Shown: piece by piece, positions 6,042-13,238 of the stretch | Layout of the letters: each line of letters begins with the position of its first letter | How positions within the stretch are numbered: position 1 is the first letter of the stretch | Origin: an uncultured Lachnospiraceae bacterium | GTDB taxonomy: Bacteria > Bacillota > Clostridia > Lachnospirales > Lachnospiraceae | Reading direction: 5' to 3' | Length of the DNA stretch: 18,009 nt | Assembly: GCA_900542015.1 (NCBI GenBank) | Contig: UQLY01000024.1 | Location: 1-18,009, forward strand | The notes under the pieces: generated by a model | Told to the model about the DNA's origin: nothing | The model's database searches: none | What the model saw: only the letters and a program-made list of their open reading frames with translations | Made by a program: the position numbers and the translations under genes

Positions 6042-7472
6042 TTATAACAATTCTTTTAAAATCTGATTTACCATTGCCGGATCAGCCTTACCCTTCATTG
6101 CCTTCATGGTCTGACCTACCAAAAATCCGATCGCCTTCTCCTTGCCGTTGTGATAATCCTCCACGGACTGGGGATTTGCTGCAACAATTTCCTCAATGGT
6201 CTTACGAAGTGCGCCCTCGTCATTGACAGTCTTTAGACCCTTCTCATCCACATATGCCACAGGATCAATGTCCTCATTGAACATAACCTCAAATACTTCT
6301 TTTGCCACAGAGCTGTTGATCTCTTTCTTTTCCGTCATCTGAATCAGTGCGGCAAGATGTTCCGGGGAGAAACGGATGTCCTCCGGGTCCATATCCTGTT
6401 CTTTTAACAGGCGCATGGTCTCAACCATCAGCCAGTTGGAAACCTTCTTGGGCTGATTGCAGATCGCCACAGTCTCCTCGAACAGATCCGCCATTCTCTT
6501 TGACGCGGTAATGATCTCAATATCATATTCGGGGATATCATATTCCTCTTTATAACGAGCCATTTTTTCCGTGCGGAATTCCGGCTGTTTTGCCCTGATG
6601 CTCTCTAACAGCTGGTCGCTGACAATGATCGGTACTAAGTCAGGATCAGGGAAATAACGATAATCCTGAGCATCCTCTTTGCTTCTCATGGCATAGGAGG
6701 ATTCTTTGGTATCATCCCAGCGGCGGGTTTCCTGAACCACTTCTTTTCCATCCTCGATCAGGTCGATCTGTCTTGCCCTCTCGCCTTCAATGGCACGTGC
6801 AATTGCCTTGAAAGAGTTTAAGTTCTTCATTTCCGTACGGGTTCCGAATTCCTTTGCTCCCACTTCACGGACGGAAAGGTTTACATCGGCTCTCATGGAG
6901 CCCTCCTGTAATTTACAATCGGACGCACCTAAATACTGGATGATCAGGCGCAGCTTTTCCAGATAAGCGATAACTTCGTCGGCGCTTCTCATATCCGGCT
7001 CCGATACGATCTCGATCAAGGGCACGCCGGAACGGTTAAAGTCCACAAGGGAAGCGTCTTCCCATTCATCATGGATCAGCTTTCCCGCATCCTCTTCCAT
7101 ATGGATTTCATGGATGCCTACCTTTTTTGCGCCTTCCTCTGTTTTGATCTCCACATAGCCGTTACGGCAGATGGGCAGATAGAGCTGGGAAATCTGGTAA
7201 TTCTGAGGGTTATCGGGATAGAAATAATTCTTTCTGTCAAACTTACAGTTTCTGGTAATATCACAGTTGGTAGCAAGACCTACTGCAATGGCATATTCCA
7301 GTACCTGTTTATTTAACACCGGAAGGGAACCCGGCATACCGGTGCAGACCGGACAGGTATGGGTATTGGGCTCTCCGCCGAATGCAGTGGAACAGCCGCA
7401 GAATATTTTGGTTTTGGTGGCAAGCTCTACGTGAACTTCCAGACCGATGACGGTTTCATACTGTTTTGCCAT
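6042..7472 (-). CDS. gatB: Asp-tRNA(Asn)/Glu-tRNA(Gln) amidotransferase subunit B
   Basis: GatB binds the misacylated tRNA and phosphorylates its Glu or Asp side chain, after which ammonia from GatA forms Gln-tRNA or Asn-tRNA. The protein is 476 residues, full length. The N-terminal cradle shows VIGLEVHVEL, the zinc-binding cysteines 25, 27, 40 and 43 in FCGCSTAFGG and CPVCTGMPG, then DFNRSGVPLIEIVSEPD and LQEGSMRADVNLSVR. The C-terminal part has the helical and YqeY-like tail domain that grips tRNA, ending GFLVGQTMKAMKGKADP. Its ATG directly abuts the gatA stop, and its AAGGAGG site lies inside the last gatA codons, so the two are translationally coupled. It is the last recognisable gene of the gat operon. 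Confidence 0.98.
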   Translation of the reverse strand: MAKQYETVIGLEVHVELATKTKIFCGCSTAFGGEPNTHTCPVCTGMPGSLPVLNKQVLEYAIAVGLATNCDITRNCKFDRKNYFYPDNPQNYQISQLYLPICRNGYVEIKTEEGAKKVGIHEIHMEEDAGKLIHDEWEDASLVDFNRSGVPLIEIVSEPDMRSADEVIAYLEKLRLIIQYLGASDCKLQEGSMRADVNLSVREVGAKEFGTRTEMKNLNSFKAIARAIEGERARQIDLIEDGKEVVQETRRWDDTKESSYAMRSKEDAQDYRYFPDPDLVPIIVSDQLLESIRAKQPEFRTEKMARYKEEYDIPEYDIEIITASKRMADLFEETVAICNQPKKVSNWLMVETMRLLKEQDMDPEDIRFSPEHLAALIQMTEKKEINSSVAKEVFEVMFNEDIDPVAYVDEKGLKTVNDEGALRKTIEEIVAANPQSVEDYHNGKEKAIGFLVGQTMKAMKGKADPAMVNQILKELL

Positions 7473-8936
7473 TTATTTGCCCTCCTTTGCAAGTGAAAAT
7501 TTACCTCTTGCCTGCTCATAGGAGTAAGCAGCCTGAATGATTTTCTTTTCGTTAAAGCAGTCGCCGATCAGCTGTAAGCCTACGGGCAGACCGTTTTTGT
7601 CCACGCCGCAAGGTACGCTGATGCCCGGCAGTCCCGCCAGATTGACGGAAATGGTATAAATATCTCCCAGATACATCTTAATAGGATCGGATAAGGAAGA
7701 ACCGATCTTAGGCGCAGTGGTCGGCGCACAGGGACCTAAGATCATATCATATTTGGCAAACGCCTCATCAAACGCTTTTTTGATCAACGCCTTTACTCTC
7801 AAAGCCTTTAAATAATAAGCATCATAATAACCGGAACTCAATACAAAGGAGCCTAACATGATACGGCGTTTTACTTCCGGTCCGAAGCCCTGAGAACGGC
7901 TGCGCTTATACATCTGGTGCAGCTCATCACAATCCTCTGCACGGAAACCGTATTTTACACCGTCAAAACGCTCTAAGTTAGAACTTGCTTCCGCCGCCGC
8001 AATGGTGTAATAAGTAGGAATGGCGTATTCCACTAAGGAAAGATCAAATTCCTCTATGACAGCACCTTTTTCTTTCAATAAATTAGCTGCAGCTAATACT
8101 TTTTCTTTTACATCTGCATCCAGACCTTCTCCGAAATAATCTTTGGGGATTCCGATCTTCATGCCCTTTACATCATCTACCAAAGCCGAAGTAAAGTCTG
8201 TGTCTTTTCTTTCTACGCTGGTAGAATCCTTCAGATCGTGAGAAGCGATAGCTTCCAGGATCGTCGCACAGTCGGTCACGTCCTTACAAAGAGGTCCGAT
8301 CTGATCCAAAGAAGAACCGTAAGCGATCAGTCCGTAACGGGAAACCGTACCGTAGGTAGGTTTCATTCCCACTACGCCGCAATAGGATGCGGGCTGGCGG
8401 ATGGAACCGCCTGTGTCGGAACCCAGTGCATAGAAACATTCCCTTGCCGCAACTGCCGCCGCAGAACCGCCGGAAGAACCGCCCGGTACATGATCTGTAT
8501 TCCAAGGGTTTTTGGTGGCTCCGAATGCGGAGGTTTCCGTTGTGGAACCCATGGCAAACTCGTCCATATTTGTTTTACCCAAAATAACGGCTCCCGCCTT
8601 CTCCAGATTGATGACAGCCTCTGCCGTATAGGTGGGGATAAAGTTTCCTAATATCTTAGAAGAACAGGTTGTCAGCATACCTTCCGTACACATATTGTCC
8701 TTGATGGCAACAGGAACGCCGGCAAGAGGTCCTGTCAGTTCTCCCGCTTCTATTTTTTTCTGCACTTCTTCTGCTTTCTTTAATGCGCCCTCTTTATCCA
8801 AAGTCACATAGCAGTTCAGCGCATCTTCGCTTTTTTCTATTTGGGAAAGTACCGCCTCCACCGCTTCCACGGCGGTTACTTCCCCTGCCTTTATTTTTGC
8901 TGCAAGCTCTACAGCCGATAAATCCAAAATATCCAT
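7473..8936 (-). CDS. gatA: Asp-tRNA(Asn)/Glu-tRNA(Gln) amidotransferase subunit A
   Basis: GatA is the glutaminase of the GatCAB complex; it releases ammonia from glutamine and channels it to GatB. The 487-residue protein carries the amidase-signature Ser-cisSer-Lys triad at Lys79 (VAIKDNMC), Ser154 (PGGSSGGSAAAVAA) and Ser178 (GSDTGGSIRQPA). These are the same positions as in the well-studied Staphylococcus aureus enzyme. All conserved blocks are present with no frameshift. The start has an AAGGAGGG site ten bases upstream, beginning right after the gatC stop codon. Together with gatB this lets a cell without full glutaminyl- or asparaginyl-tRNA synthetase capacity make Gln-tRNA(Gln) and/or Asn-tRNA(Asn). 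Confidence 0.98.
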   Translation of the reverse strand: MDILDLSAVELAAKIKAGEVTAVEAVEAVLSQIEKSEDALNCYVTLDKEGALKKAEEVQKKIEAGELTGPLAGVPVAIKDNMCTEGMLTTCSSKILGNFIPTYTAEAVINLEKAGAVILGKTNMDEFAMGSTTETSAFGATKNPWNTDHVPGGSSGGSAAAVAARECFYALGSDTGGSIRQPASYCGVVGMKPTYGTVSRYGLIAYGSSLDQIGPLCKDVTDCATILEAIASHDLKDSTSVERKDTDFTSALVDDVKGMKIGIPKDYFGEGLDADVKEKVLAAANLLKEKGAVIEEFDLSLVEYAIPTYYTIAAAEASSNLERFDGVKYGFRAEDCDELHQMYKRSRSQGFGPEVKRRIMLGSFVLSSGYYDAYYLKALRVKALIKKAFDEAFAKYDMILGPCAPTTAPKIGSSLSDPIKMYLGDIYTISVNLAGLPGISVPCGVDKNGLPVGLQLIGDCFNEKKIIQAAYSYEQARGKFSLAKEGK

Positions 8937-8951
8937 TCCCTGCAGCCCTCC

Positions 8952-9242
8952 TTAAAATGTGCTGGGCACAACAAACATGCCGTCTTTTTCTTCCGGAGCA
9001 TTTTTGATGATATTTTCCCTGTCGTCTCCGTTTGTTACCACATCTTCCCTGAATACATTATTGACAGGAAAAACATGGCTCATAGGCTCAACGCCTGTGG
9101 TATCCAGCTCGCCTAATTTGTCAATATAGTCAAGCATGGAAGCCATATCCTTTTTTGCCTGTTCTTTTTCTTCCTCAGACAGCTCCAGCTTGGCAAGAAT
9201 TCCTACGTAATCAATCGTTTCATCTGTAATTACATTCGCCAT
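8952..9242 (-). CDS. gatC: Asp-tRNA(Asn)/Glu-tRNA(Gln) amidotransferase subunit C
   Basis: A 96-residue protein, the normal GatC size, with the conserved pattern VGILAKLELSEEEKEQAKKD followed by MLDYIDKLGELDTTGVEPM and, near the end, the VFREDVV segment. GatC wraps around GatA and GatB as a belt and stabilises the complex. It is the first gene of gatC-gatA-gatB; its stop codon is immediately followed by the gatA ribosome site. The start at 9242 has GGAAAGGACG upstream. The leader before it carries a promoter and a terminator-like hairpin (9306-9453), so expression may depend on read-through. Confidence 0.97.
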   Translation of the reverse strand: MANVITDETIDYVGILAKLELSEEEKEQAKKDMASMLDYIDKLGELDTTGVEPMSHVFPVNNVFREDVVTNGDDRENIIKNAPEEKDGMFVVPSTF

Positions 9243-9305
9243 TTTATTACGTCCTTTCCATCATATTGAAAAACCCTTTTGTATTCATCCCGGAAAAACC
9301 GCCTG

Positions 9306-9344
9306 CAAAATAAAAACCCGGGACAAATATTACTTTGTCCCGGG
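9306..9344 (-). terminator. Intrinsic terminator in the gatCAB leader
   Basis: An 11-bp perfect stem (9344-9334 with 9327-9317, CCCGGGACAAA/TTTGTCCCGGG, loop of six) is followed on the minus strand by TTTTTATTTTG. This is the strongest terminator in the window. It sits 64 bases before the gatC start and after its own promoter, as an attenuator would. Confidence 0.85.
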
Positions 9345-9418
9345 GCGAATACATTTCCCGATCACGGCATCACCCGCATGATGAAACACATATTTGTCTC
9401 TACTACCGCAATTTGTCT
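9316..9418 (-). promoter_or_regulatory. Candidate transcription attenuator / riboswitch-like leader of gatCAB
   Basis: The RNA starting near 9418 contains GACAAATAT (9398-9390), which is perfectly complementary to ATATTTGTC (9330-9322) in the loop and 3' arm of the terminator. Pairing of these nine bases would break the terminator, giving two exclusive structures. Between them lies a small hairpin, CATCA/TGATG at 9383-9368. I recognise no known riboswitch class. The alternative is a free-standing RNA of about 110 bases. Confidence 0.5.
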
Positions 9419-9424
9419 GGAAAA

Positions 9425-9453
9425 ATAGTAGCATACTTACGGGGTTTTTGCAA
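9425..9453 (-). promoter_or_regulatory. Sigma-A-type promoter upstream of the gatCAB leader
   Basis: On the minus strand TTGCAA (9453-9448) and TACTAT (9430-9425) are separated by 17 bases. Transcription would start near 9418, between the lipoprotein gene and the terminator at 9306-9344. Confidence 0.65.
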
Positions 9454-9480
9454 GCATCTTCACGTCATTATAGGAATCGG

Positions 9481-10155
9481 TCACATGCTTTCGGCAATTT
9501 TGACCACTTCTTCCTGATCCCCATCCGACATCCAGATCCGGACGAAAATAACTTTCCTTTCTATTTCGGAACCGCTGCCGTCATATCCGTAAATCGGCTG
9601 CGCTTCACGGAAAAATTCTCCCAGATAGCCGTTATTCGAGGCGCCGCTTCTGCCAAGCTCATAATTTTGGGTTTCTGCTTCCGCAAACCCGGTATTTCCC
9701 GTATCCAGATCCATACTCTGCACATAGGACGCCTCTACCGTAATCTCTTTGCCTTCTCCGTCAGAATAAGTCACCAAAAAACCGTCCGCCTGCTTCAGCA
9801 CATCATCTTTCAGCGTATAGACATTCGTCGGATTTCCGCCCTCTCCGGTCTCTTTCGAGACTTCCGCCTGATCAAGGTTTTCCTGGGTAACATAGTAAGA
9901 AAAATTACCCTCCGCAAACTCATATCCTGCCGGAATATAAGAAGGAAGCTGCATCTGCGCTTCCGCGCCTTTTAGTAAATCCGCCAATTCCTGTTCACCG
10001 GAAACGGAATAGTCATTAGAAGTAACAACGCTGCCGTCTCCCTGCTCGGAATAAGTATATACATTCCAGCCGGTTTCTTCGGAAGCCTCTTTCCCACAGG
10101 CGCACAGTAAAGCCGTCATCAAAATAGCAATGCTCAAATTCAAACCCTTTTTCAT
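9481..10155 (-). CDS. Hypothetical lipoprotein
   Basis: A 224-residue protein with a lipoprotein signal peptide. MKKGLNLSIAILMTALLCAC places the lipidated cysteine at position 20, so the mature protein is anchored on the outer face of the membrane. The rest is soluble and acidic. A segment around residues 70-80 reads SYIPAGYEFAEGNF, and similar IPxGYE stretches occur in DUF4367-type extracytoplasmic domains; this link is weak. The ATG at 10155 is supported by a perfect AGGAGG seven bases upstream; a longer frame from 10182 is rejected. It follows the secreted-protein gene by 41 bases and is probably co-transcribed with it. Function unknown; a partnership with that secreted protein is inferred from position only. 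Confidence 0.78.
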   Translation of the reverse strand: MKKGLNLSIAILMTALLCACGKEASEETGWNVYTYSEQGDGSVVTSNDYSVSGEQELADLLKGAEAQMQLPSYIPAGYEFAEGNFSYYVTQENLDQAEVSKETGEGGNPTNVYTLKDDVLKQADGFLVTYSDGEGKEITVEASYVQSMDLDTGNTGFAEAETQNYELGRSGASNNGYLGEFFREAQPIYGYDGSGSEIERKVIFVRIWMSDGDQEEVVKIAESM

Positions 10156-10196
10156 AGTATGTCCTCCTATCAAACATCCCACAAATGTTTAAATCA

Positions 10197-10874
10197 TTAA
10201 CTTGTATATTTCTTTTCCACATTTGCCGTAATTTGTAACTGCAAGCCCGCCTCTGTCGTTATCGTTGCGCTTGAATTTGCCCCGATAGAATATAAACGGC
10301 TGGAGCTAAAGCTTGGGAAGCCCGTAAGATAAGAAAATGAATTGGACGTCGGATACTTGGTATCGCCGGCTCCTGAAATACCGGCGTTAATCGCATAATA
10401 TACTCTTCTGTTTGAAAGGGTGGTATTTCCTCTTAACTGCGTCCAATAACCGGTTACTTTGGTTAAACTGGCAGTGCTGGAATTTACCGAATAAGTAATG
10501 GTAATCGACGCCTTCCAATAAGTATTGGAATCGGCTGCAGTAGCATCGGATCTGGTCATGGGCGGAACGGATTCTACATAACTGGCGCTTCCGTCTTTAT
10601 CAATCGCAATAATCGCCTCATGGGTTTCCGTTACGGTACCGTCGCCACCGTCAGAAGCGCTTTGCACTTTCACATTTGTCTGGTCCATGGGAATTTCCAG
10701 AATTTCCCCGCTCTCCTCATTGCATATTTGGATATTTCCAATATATGCGCCTGCGTCCGCGGCGCTGCCGCTTTCCTTTGCCAAAACCGTATTTTTGCAA
10801 ACGGCAAAAAGTACGATTGATAAAAAGGACAAAAAAGCTGCTTTTTGCATTACGTTTTTTAATCTCTTTTTCAT
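10197..10874 (-). CDS. Hypothetical secreted protein
   Basis: A 225-residue protein with an N-terminal signal peptide (basic MKKRLKNVMQKA, a hydrophobic stretch, then a likely cut after TVLA at residue 32). The mature part is rich in Ser, Thr, Ala and Gly with alternating polar and hydrophobic runs, for example ASITITYSVNSSTASLTKVTG and SSATITTEAGLQLQITANV, which suggests an all-beta domain. No cysteines remain after cleavage except one near the start, and no anchor or catalytic motif is visible. The SD GGGGG lies ten bases upstream of the ATG. It is first in a two-gene unit with the lipoprotein and follows a promoter with tandem direct repeats. I do not recognise the family. Confidence 0.75.
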   Translation of the reverse strand: MKKRLKNVMQKAAFLSFLSIVLFAVCKNTVLAKESGSAADAGAYIGNIQICNEESGEILEIPMDQTNVKVQSASDGGDGTVTETHEAIIAIDKDGSASYVESVPPMTRSDATAADSNTYWKASITITYSVNSSTASLTKVTGYWTQLRGNTTLSNRRVYYAINAGISGAGDTKYPTSNSFSYLTGFPSFSSSRLYSIGANSSATITTEAGLQLQITANVEKKYTS

Positions 10875-10930
10875 TTTTGTAAATCCCCCTTTGAAAAATT
10901 ATGGATGTCGTTATAACAATAACTACGTGT

Positions 10931-10946
10931 ATAGTAAAAATACTAT
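10931..10946. repeat. Palindrome overlapping the -10 box
   Basis: ATAGTA (10931-10936), AAAA, TACTAT (10941-10946) is a perfect 6-bp inverted repeat. It covers most of the -10 element and the predicted start site of the secreted-protein promoter, so it could be an operator or a 5' hairpin. Confidence 0.45.
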
Positions 10947-10970
10947 ATCACAGATCATCCTAACCGACAA
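10942..10970 (-). promoter_or_regulatory. Promoter of the secreted-protein/lipoprotein unit
   Basis: On the minus strand TTGTCG (10970-10965) and TATAGT (10947-10942) are 17 bases apart. The -35 is weak (TTGTCG), which fits a promoter that needs an activator bound at the repeats just upstream. Confidence 0.6.
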
Positions 10971-10979
10971 TCCAAACTC

Positions 10980-11018
10980 ATCGACAAAGTTTTTACAAAA
11001 ATCGACAAAGTTTTTACA
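10980..11018 (-). repeat. Two perfect 18-bp direct repeats upstream of the -35
   Basis: ATCGACAAAGTTTTTACA occurs at 10980-10997 and again at 11001-11018, a period of 21 bases (two helical turns). On the transcribed strand the pair lies 9 bases upstream of the -35. Tandem sites on one face of the helix are typical of response-regulator dimers, including LytTR-type activators; the family here is inference. Confidence 0.7.
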
Positions 11019-11039
11019 GGAAACGCCAAAAAACGACTT

Positions 11040-11669
11040 TTATATAAATCCTTTTATTTTTAAATATTCCTTTATGATTTTTACGCAGTCCTCAATTCCG
11101 ACTTTCTCACTGTTTAAGGTCATATCGTAATTTACCGGGTTGGTCCAGTAATTGCCATGGGTGTAATAAGCGTAATAATCGGCGCGGTATTTATCCGTAT
11201 GCTCTATGGTGGCGTTTGCCGTTTCCTCGGTCACGCCCATATGTTCCACGGTGCGCTTTACGCAGAAATCCCTCGGCGCCTCGATATAAACGCTTACCAC
11301 GTTATCCCGTCCGCGCAGCACCCAGTCCGCGCATTTTCCCACGATACAACAGGATTCCGTATTGGCAAGATTCTCTATGATCTGGCGCTGATATTCAAAT
11401 AACGTATCGTCGGATACAAATTTTTCATTCCGGCTAATATACTGCCTCGAACGCGGCAGCCCTCTTAAAAAGCTTGAGAAGCTCCCGTTTTTTTGGATTT
11501 TTTCATTTACCTCGGCAAACAGATTTTCATCCAGACCGCTTAACTGCGAAGCAAGAGTCAGAATCCTGTTTTCGTAGCAATGAATCCCCAGCTCCGCGGC
11601 AAGCTTGGATGCGATTTCTTTTCCGCCCGAGCCGAATCCTCTTGCAAATGTTACGACATAATTTTCCAT
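11040..11669 (-). CDS. Cytidylate kinase-like family protein
   Basis: A 209-residue protein beginning VVTFARGFGSGGKEIASKLA, the start of the cytidylate kinase-like family (Pfam cytidylate kinase 2 type). The P-loop is atypical: GFGSGGKE has Glu where Ser or Thr follows the lysine in true kinases, a substitution common in this family. Later blocks such as CCIVGKCADWVL and VSVYIEAPRDFCVKRTVEHMG, ending with the YRADYYAYYT segment, match the nucleotide-kinase fold and its lid. The true substrate of these proteins is not established. It is the last gene of the amino-acid transporter operon, 16 bases after the ATPase stop, with AAGGAGGAG upstream of the ATG. Confidence 0.85.
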   Translation of the reverse strand: MENYVVTFARGFGSGGKEIASKLAAELGIHCYENRILTLASQLSGLDENLFAEVNEKIQKNGSFSSFLRGLPRSRQYISRNEKFVSDDTLFEYQRQIIENLANTESCCIVGKCADWVLRGRDNVVSVYIEAPRDFCVKRTVEHMGVTEETANATIEHTDKYRADYYAYYTHGNYWTNPVNYDMTLNSEKVGIEDCVKIIKEYLKIKGFI

Positions 11670-11685
11670 TCCGATCTCCTCCTTT

Positions 11686-12426
11686 TTATCCTGCGATAAA
11701 CCTGCTTAAAAACTCTCTGGTCCTGGGATTCTTAGGGTTGGTAAACAGTTTCTCCGGCACGTCGTCCTCAGCGATATATCCTTTATCCATAAATATCGTT
11801 CTGGTGGATACGTCCCTTGCAAATCCCATTTCATGGGTCACAATAATCATGGTAAGTCCTGTTTTGGCAAGCTCTTTCATAACATTGAGCACCTCGCCTA
11901 CCATCTCCGGGTCAAGCGCGCTGGTGGGCTCGTCAAAAAGGAGCACTTCAGGGTTCATGCAAAGCGCCCGCGCAATCGCCACGCGCTGTTTCTGCCCGCC
12001 GGAAAGCTGCGCCGGATAAGCATTGATATAGGGCGCCATGCCTACCGCTTTCAAATGGGTAATCGCCCTGTTAAACGCCTCTTCCTTGGAAACGTGAAGC
12101 ACCTTCCTGGTGCCCGACATACAGTTGCCGAGGACCGTCATGTTGTTGAACAGGTTAAAGGACTGGAACACCATTCCGACTTTTGAGCGGTATTCGTTTA
12201 CTTCTCTTTGCGCGTCCTTAATCTCGCTGCCGTGATAATAAATTTTGCCCGAGCTTTGATGCTCCAGCCTGTTGATGCAGCGCAGCAGCGTGGACTTGCC
12301 GGAACCCGAGGAACCCACAATGCAGATTACCTCTCCTTTCGCCACGTCAAAATCTATTTTTCTCAAAACCTCGTGATCTCCAAAGGACTTGCTCAAATCT
12401 TTGATACTGATAATTGCTTCGCTCAT
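11686..12426 (-). CDS. Polar amino-acid ABC transporter, ATP-binding subunit (GlnQ/HisP type)
   Basis: The 246-residue ATPase drives uptake of the amino acid captured by the binding protein at 13239-14189. Walker A is GSSGSGKST at 38-46, signature LSGGQ at 140-144, Walker B LLFDEPTSALDPEMVG from 161, and the switch His197 in VTHEMGFA. This complete set and length match the glutamine/histidine/cystine transporter class. It starts 12 bases after the permease stop, with GGAGGGAAC upstream of the ATG, so it is part of the same operon. The specific amino acid cannot be read from this subunit. Confidence 0.95.
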   Translation of the reverse strand: MSEAIISIKDLSKSFGDHEVLRKIDFDVAKGEVICIVGSSGSGKSTLLRCINRLEHQSSGKIYYHGSEIKDAQREVNEYRSKVGMVFQSFNLFNNMTVLGNCMSGTRKVLHVSKEEAFNRAITHLKAVGMAPYINAYPAQLSGGQKQRVAIARALCMNPEVLLFDEPTSALDPEMVGEVLNVMKELAKTGLTMIIVTHEMGFARDVSTRTIFMDKGYIAEDDVPEKLFTNPKNPRTREFLSRFIAG

Positions 12427-12438
12427 ATCCGTTCCCTC

Positions 12439-13206
12439 CTATTGGTTATCCATATATTCTACGGCAAGCACATAATCCGATTTCATCGCCATCTTCTTTT
12501 CCATAAACAGGAACAGACGGTTAAACGCGAAACAGAATACGAAATAAATGACCGCTATGATCAGATAAGATTCAAAATATTTATAATAATTTCCGCCCAC
12601 CGTCTTTGCAGTCATGAACAATTCAGATACGCCGATTACGTTTAAGACGGAAGTCATCTTCAAATTGGTCAAAAAGGTATTCGCCATTTCGGGAATAATA
12701 TTTTTAAACGCCTGGGGCAGAATAACCGTAAACATGGCGAGCATCGGCGACATTCCCAGGGCAAGCGCTCCTTCCCGCTGCCCGGCATCAATTGACTTGA
12801 TGCCGGCGCGAACGGTTTCGGACATATAAGCGCCTGTATTTAAAAGCGTTACCAGGATACCGGCGGTAACGACCGCTATTTCCACGCCTGCCTGACGCAG
12901 ACCGAAAAATATAATCATTGCCTGTACGATCATAGGCGTATCCCTGAATATTTCCACATATACAACTGAAATCACTTTTAAAATACGGACTAATACTTTT
13001 TTGATGATGTTGTCTTCTTTATTGATCCTGATATCCTCGATAATCCCGATCAGATAACCCAACAAAAAGCCCAGAATTGTTCCGATTACTGCCACATACA
13101 GAGTTACCCAGGTCCCCTGCCAGAACATATTTGCATATTTCTTCGCTAAAAATACCATCCATTCCAATGAATTTGTGGGGTCCGCCGATGCTAAAATTCC
13201 ATACAT
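12439..13206 (-). CDS. Polar amino-acid ABC transporter, permease subunit (HisM/GlnP type)
   Basis: A 255-residue inner-membrane protein with about five spans. WQGTWVTLYVAVIGTILGF near residues 29-47 is the typical N-terminal segment of the His/Glu/Gln/Arg/opine permease family. The EAA loop that docks on the ATPase reads AGQREGALALGMSPMLAM, continuing to ILPQA, at 141-165. Only one permease gene is present, so it presumably works as a homodimer. A long cytoplasmic loop around residues 55-75 (EDIRINKEDNIIKKVLVR) is larger than in many homologues. The ATG at 13206 has GAGGAG eight bases upstream. It lies 32 bases after the binding-protein stop. Confidence 0.95.
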   Translation of the reverse strand: MYGILASADPTNSLEWMVFLAKKYANMFWQGTWVTLYVAVIGTILGFLLGYLIGIIEDIRINKEDNIIKKVLVRILKVISVVYVEIFRDTPMIVQAMIIFFGLRQAGVEIAVVTAGILVTLLNTGAYMSETVRAGIKSIDAGQREGALALGMSPMLAMFTVILPQAFKNIIPEMANTFLTNLKMTSVLNVIGVSELFMTAKTVGGNYYKYFESYLIIAVIYFVFCFAFNRLFLFMEKKMAMKSDYVLAVEYMDNQ

Positions 13207-13238
13207 ATCATCGTCTCCTCTCTGCTGTGCGTTTTATT

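Noticed and set aside
8238..8651. 137-codon plus-strand frame inside gatA
   Set aside because: It is antisense to strongly conserved amidase coding sequence and has arginine/glycine-rich shadow composition.
9355..9380. Resemblance to a T-box bulge (GGGUGAUGCCGUG) in the gatCAB leader
   Set aside because: Three of the conserved bases differ, including the UGG that must pair with the tRNA end, and the leader is too short for a specifier stem.
10980..11018. Tandem repeats as a CRISPR array
   Set aside because: Only two copies with a three-base gap; no spacers.
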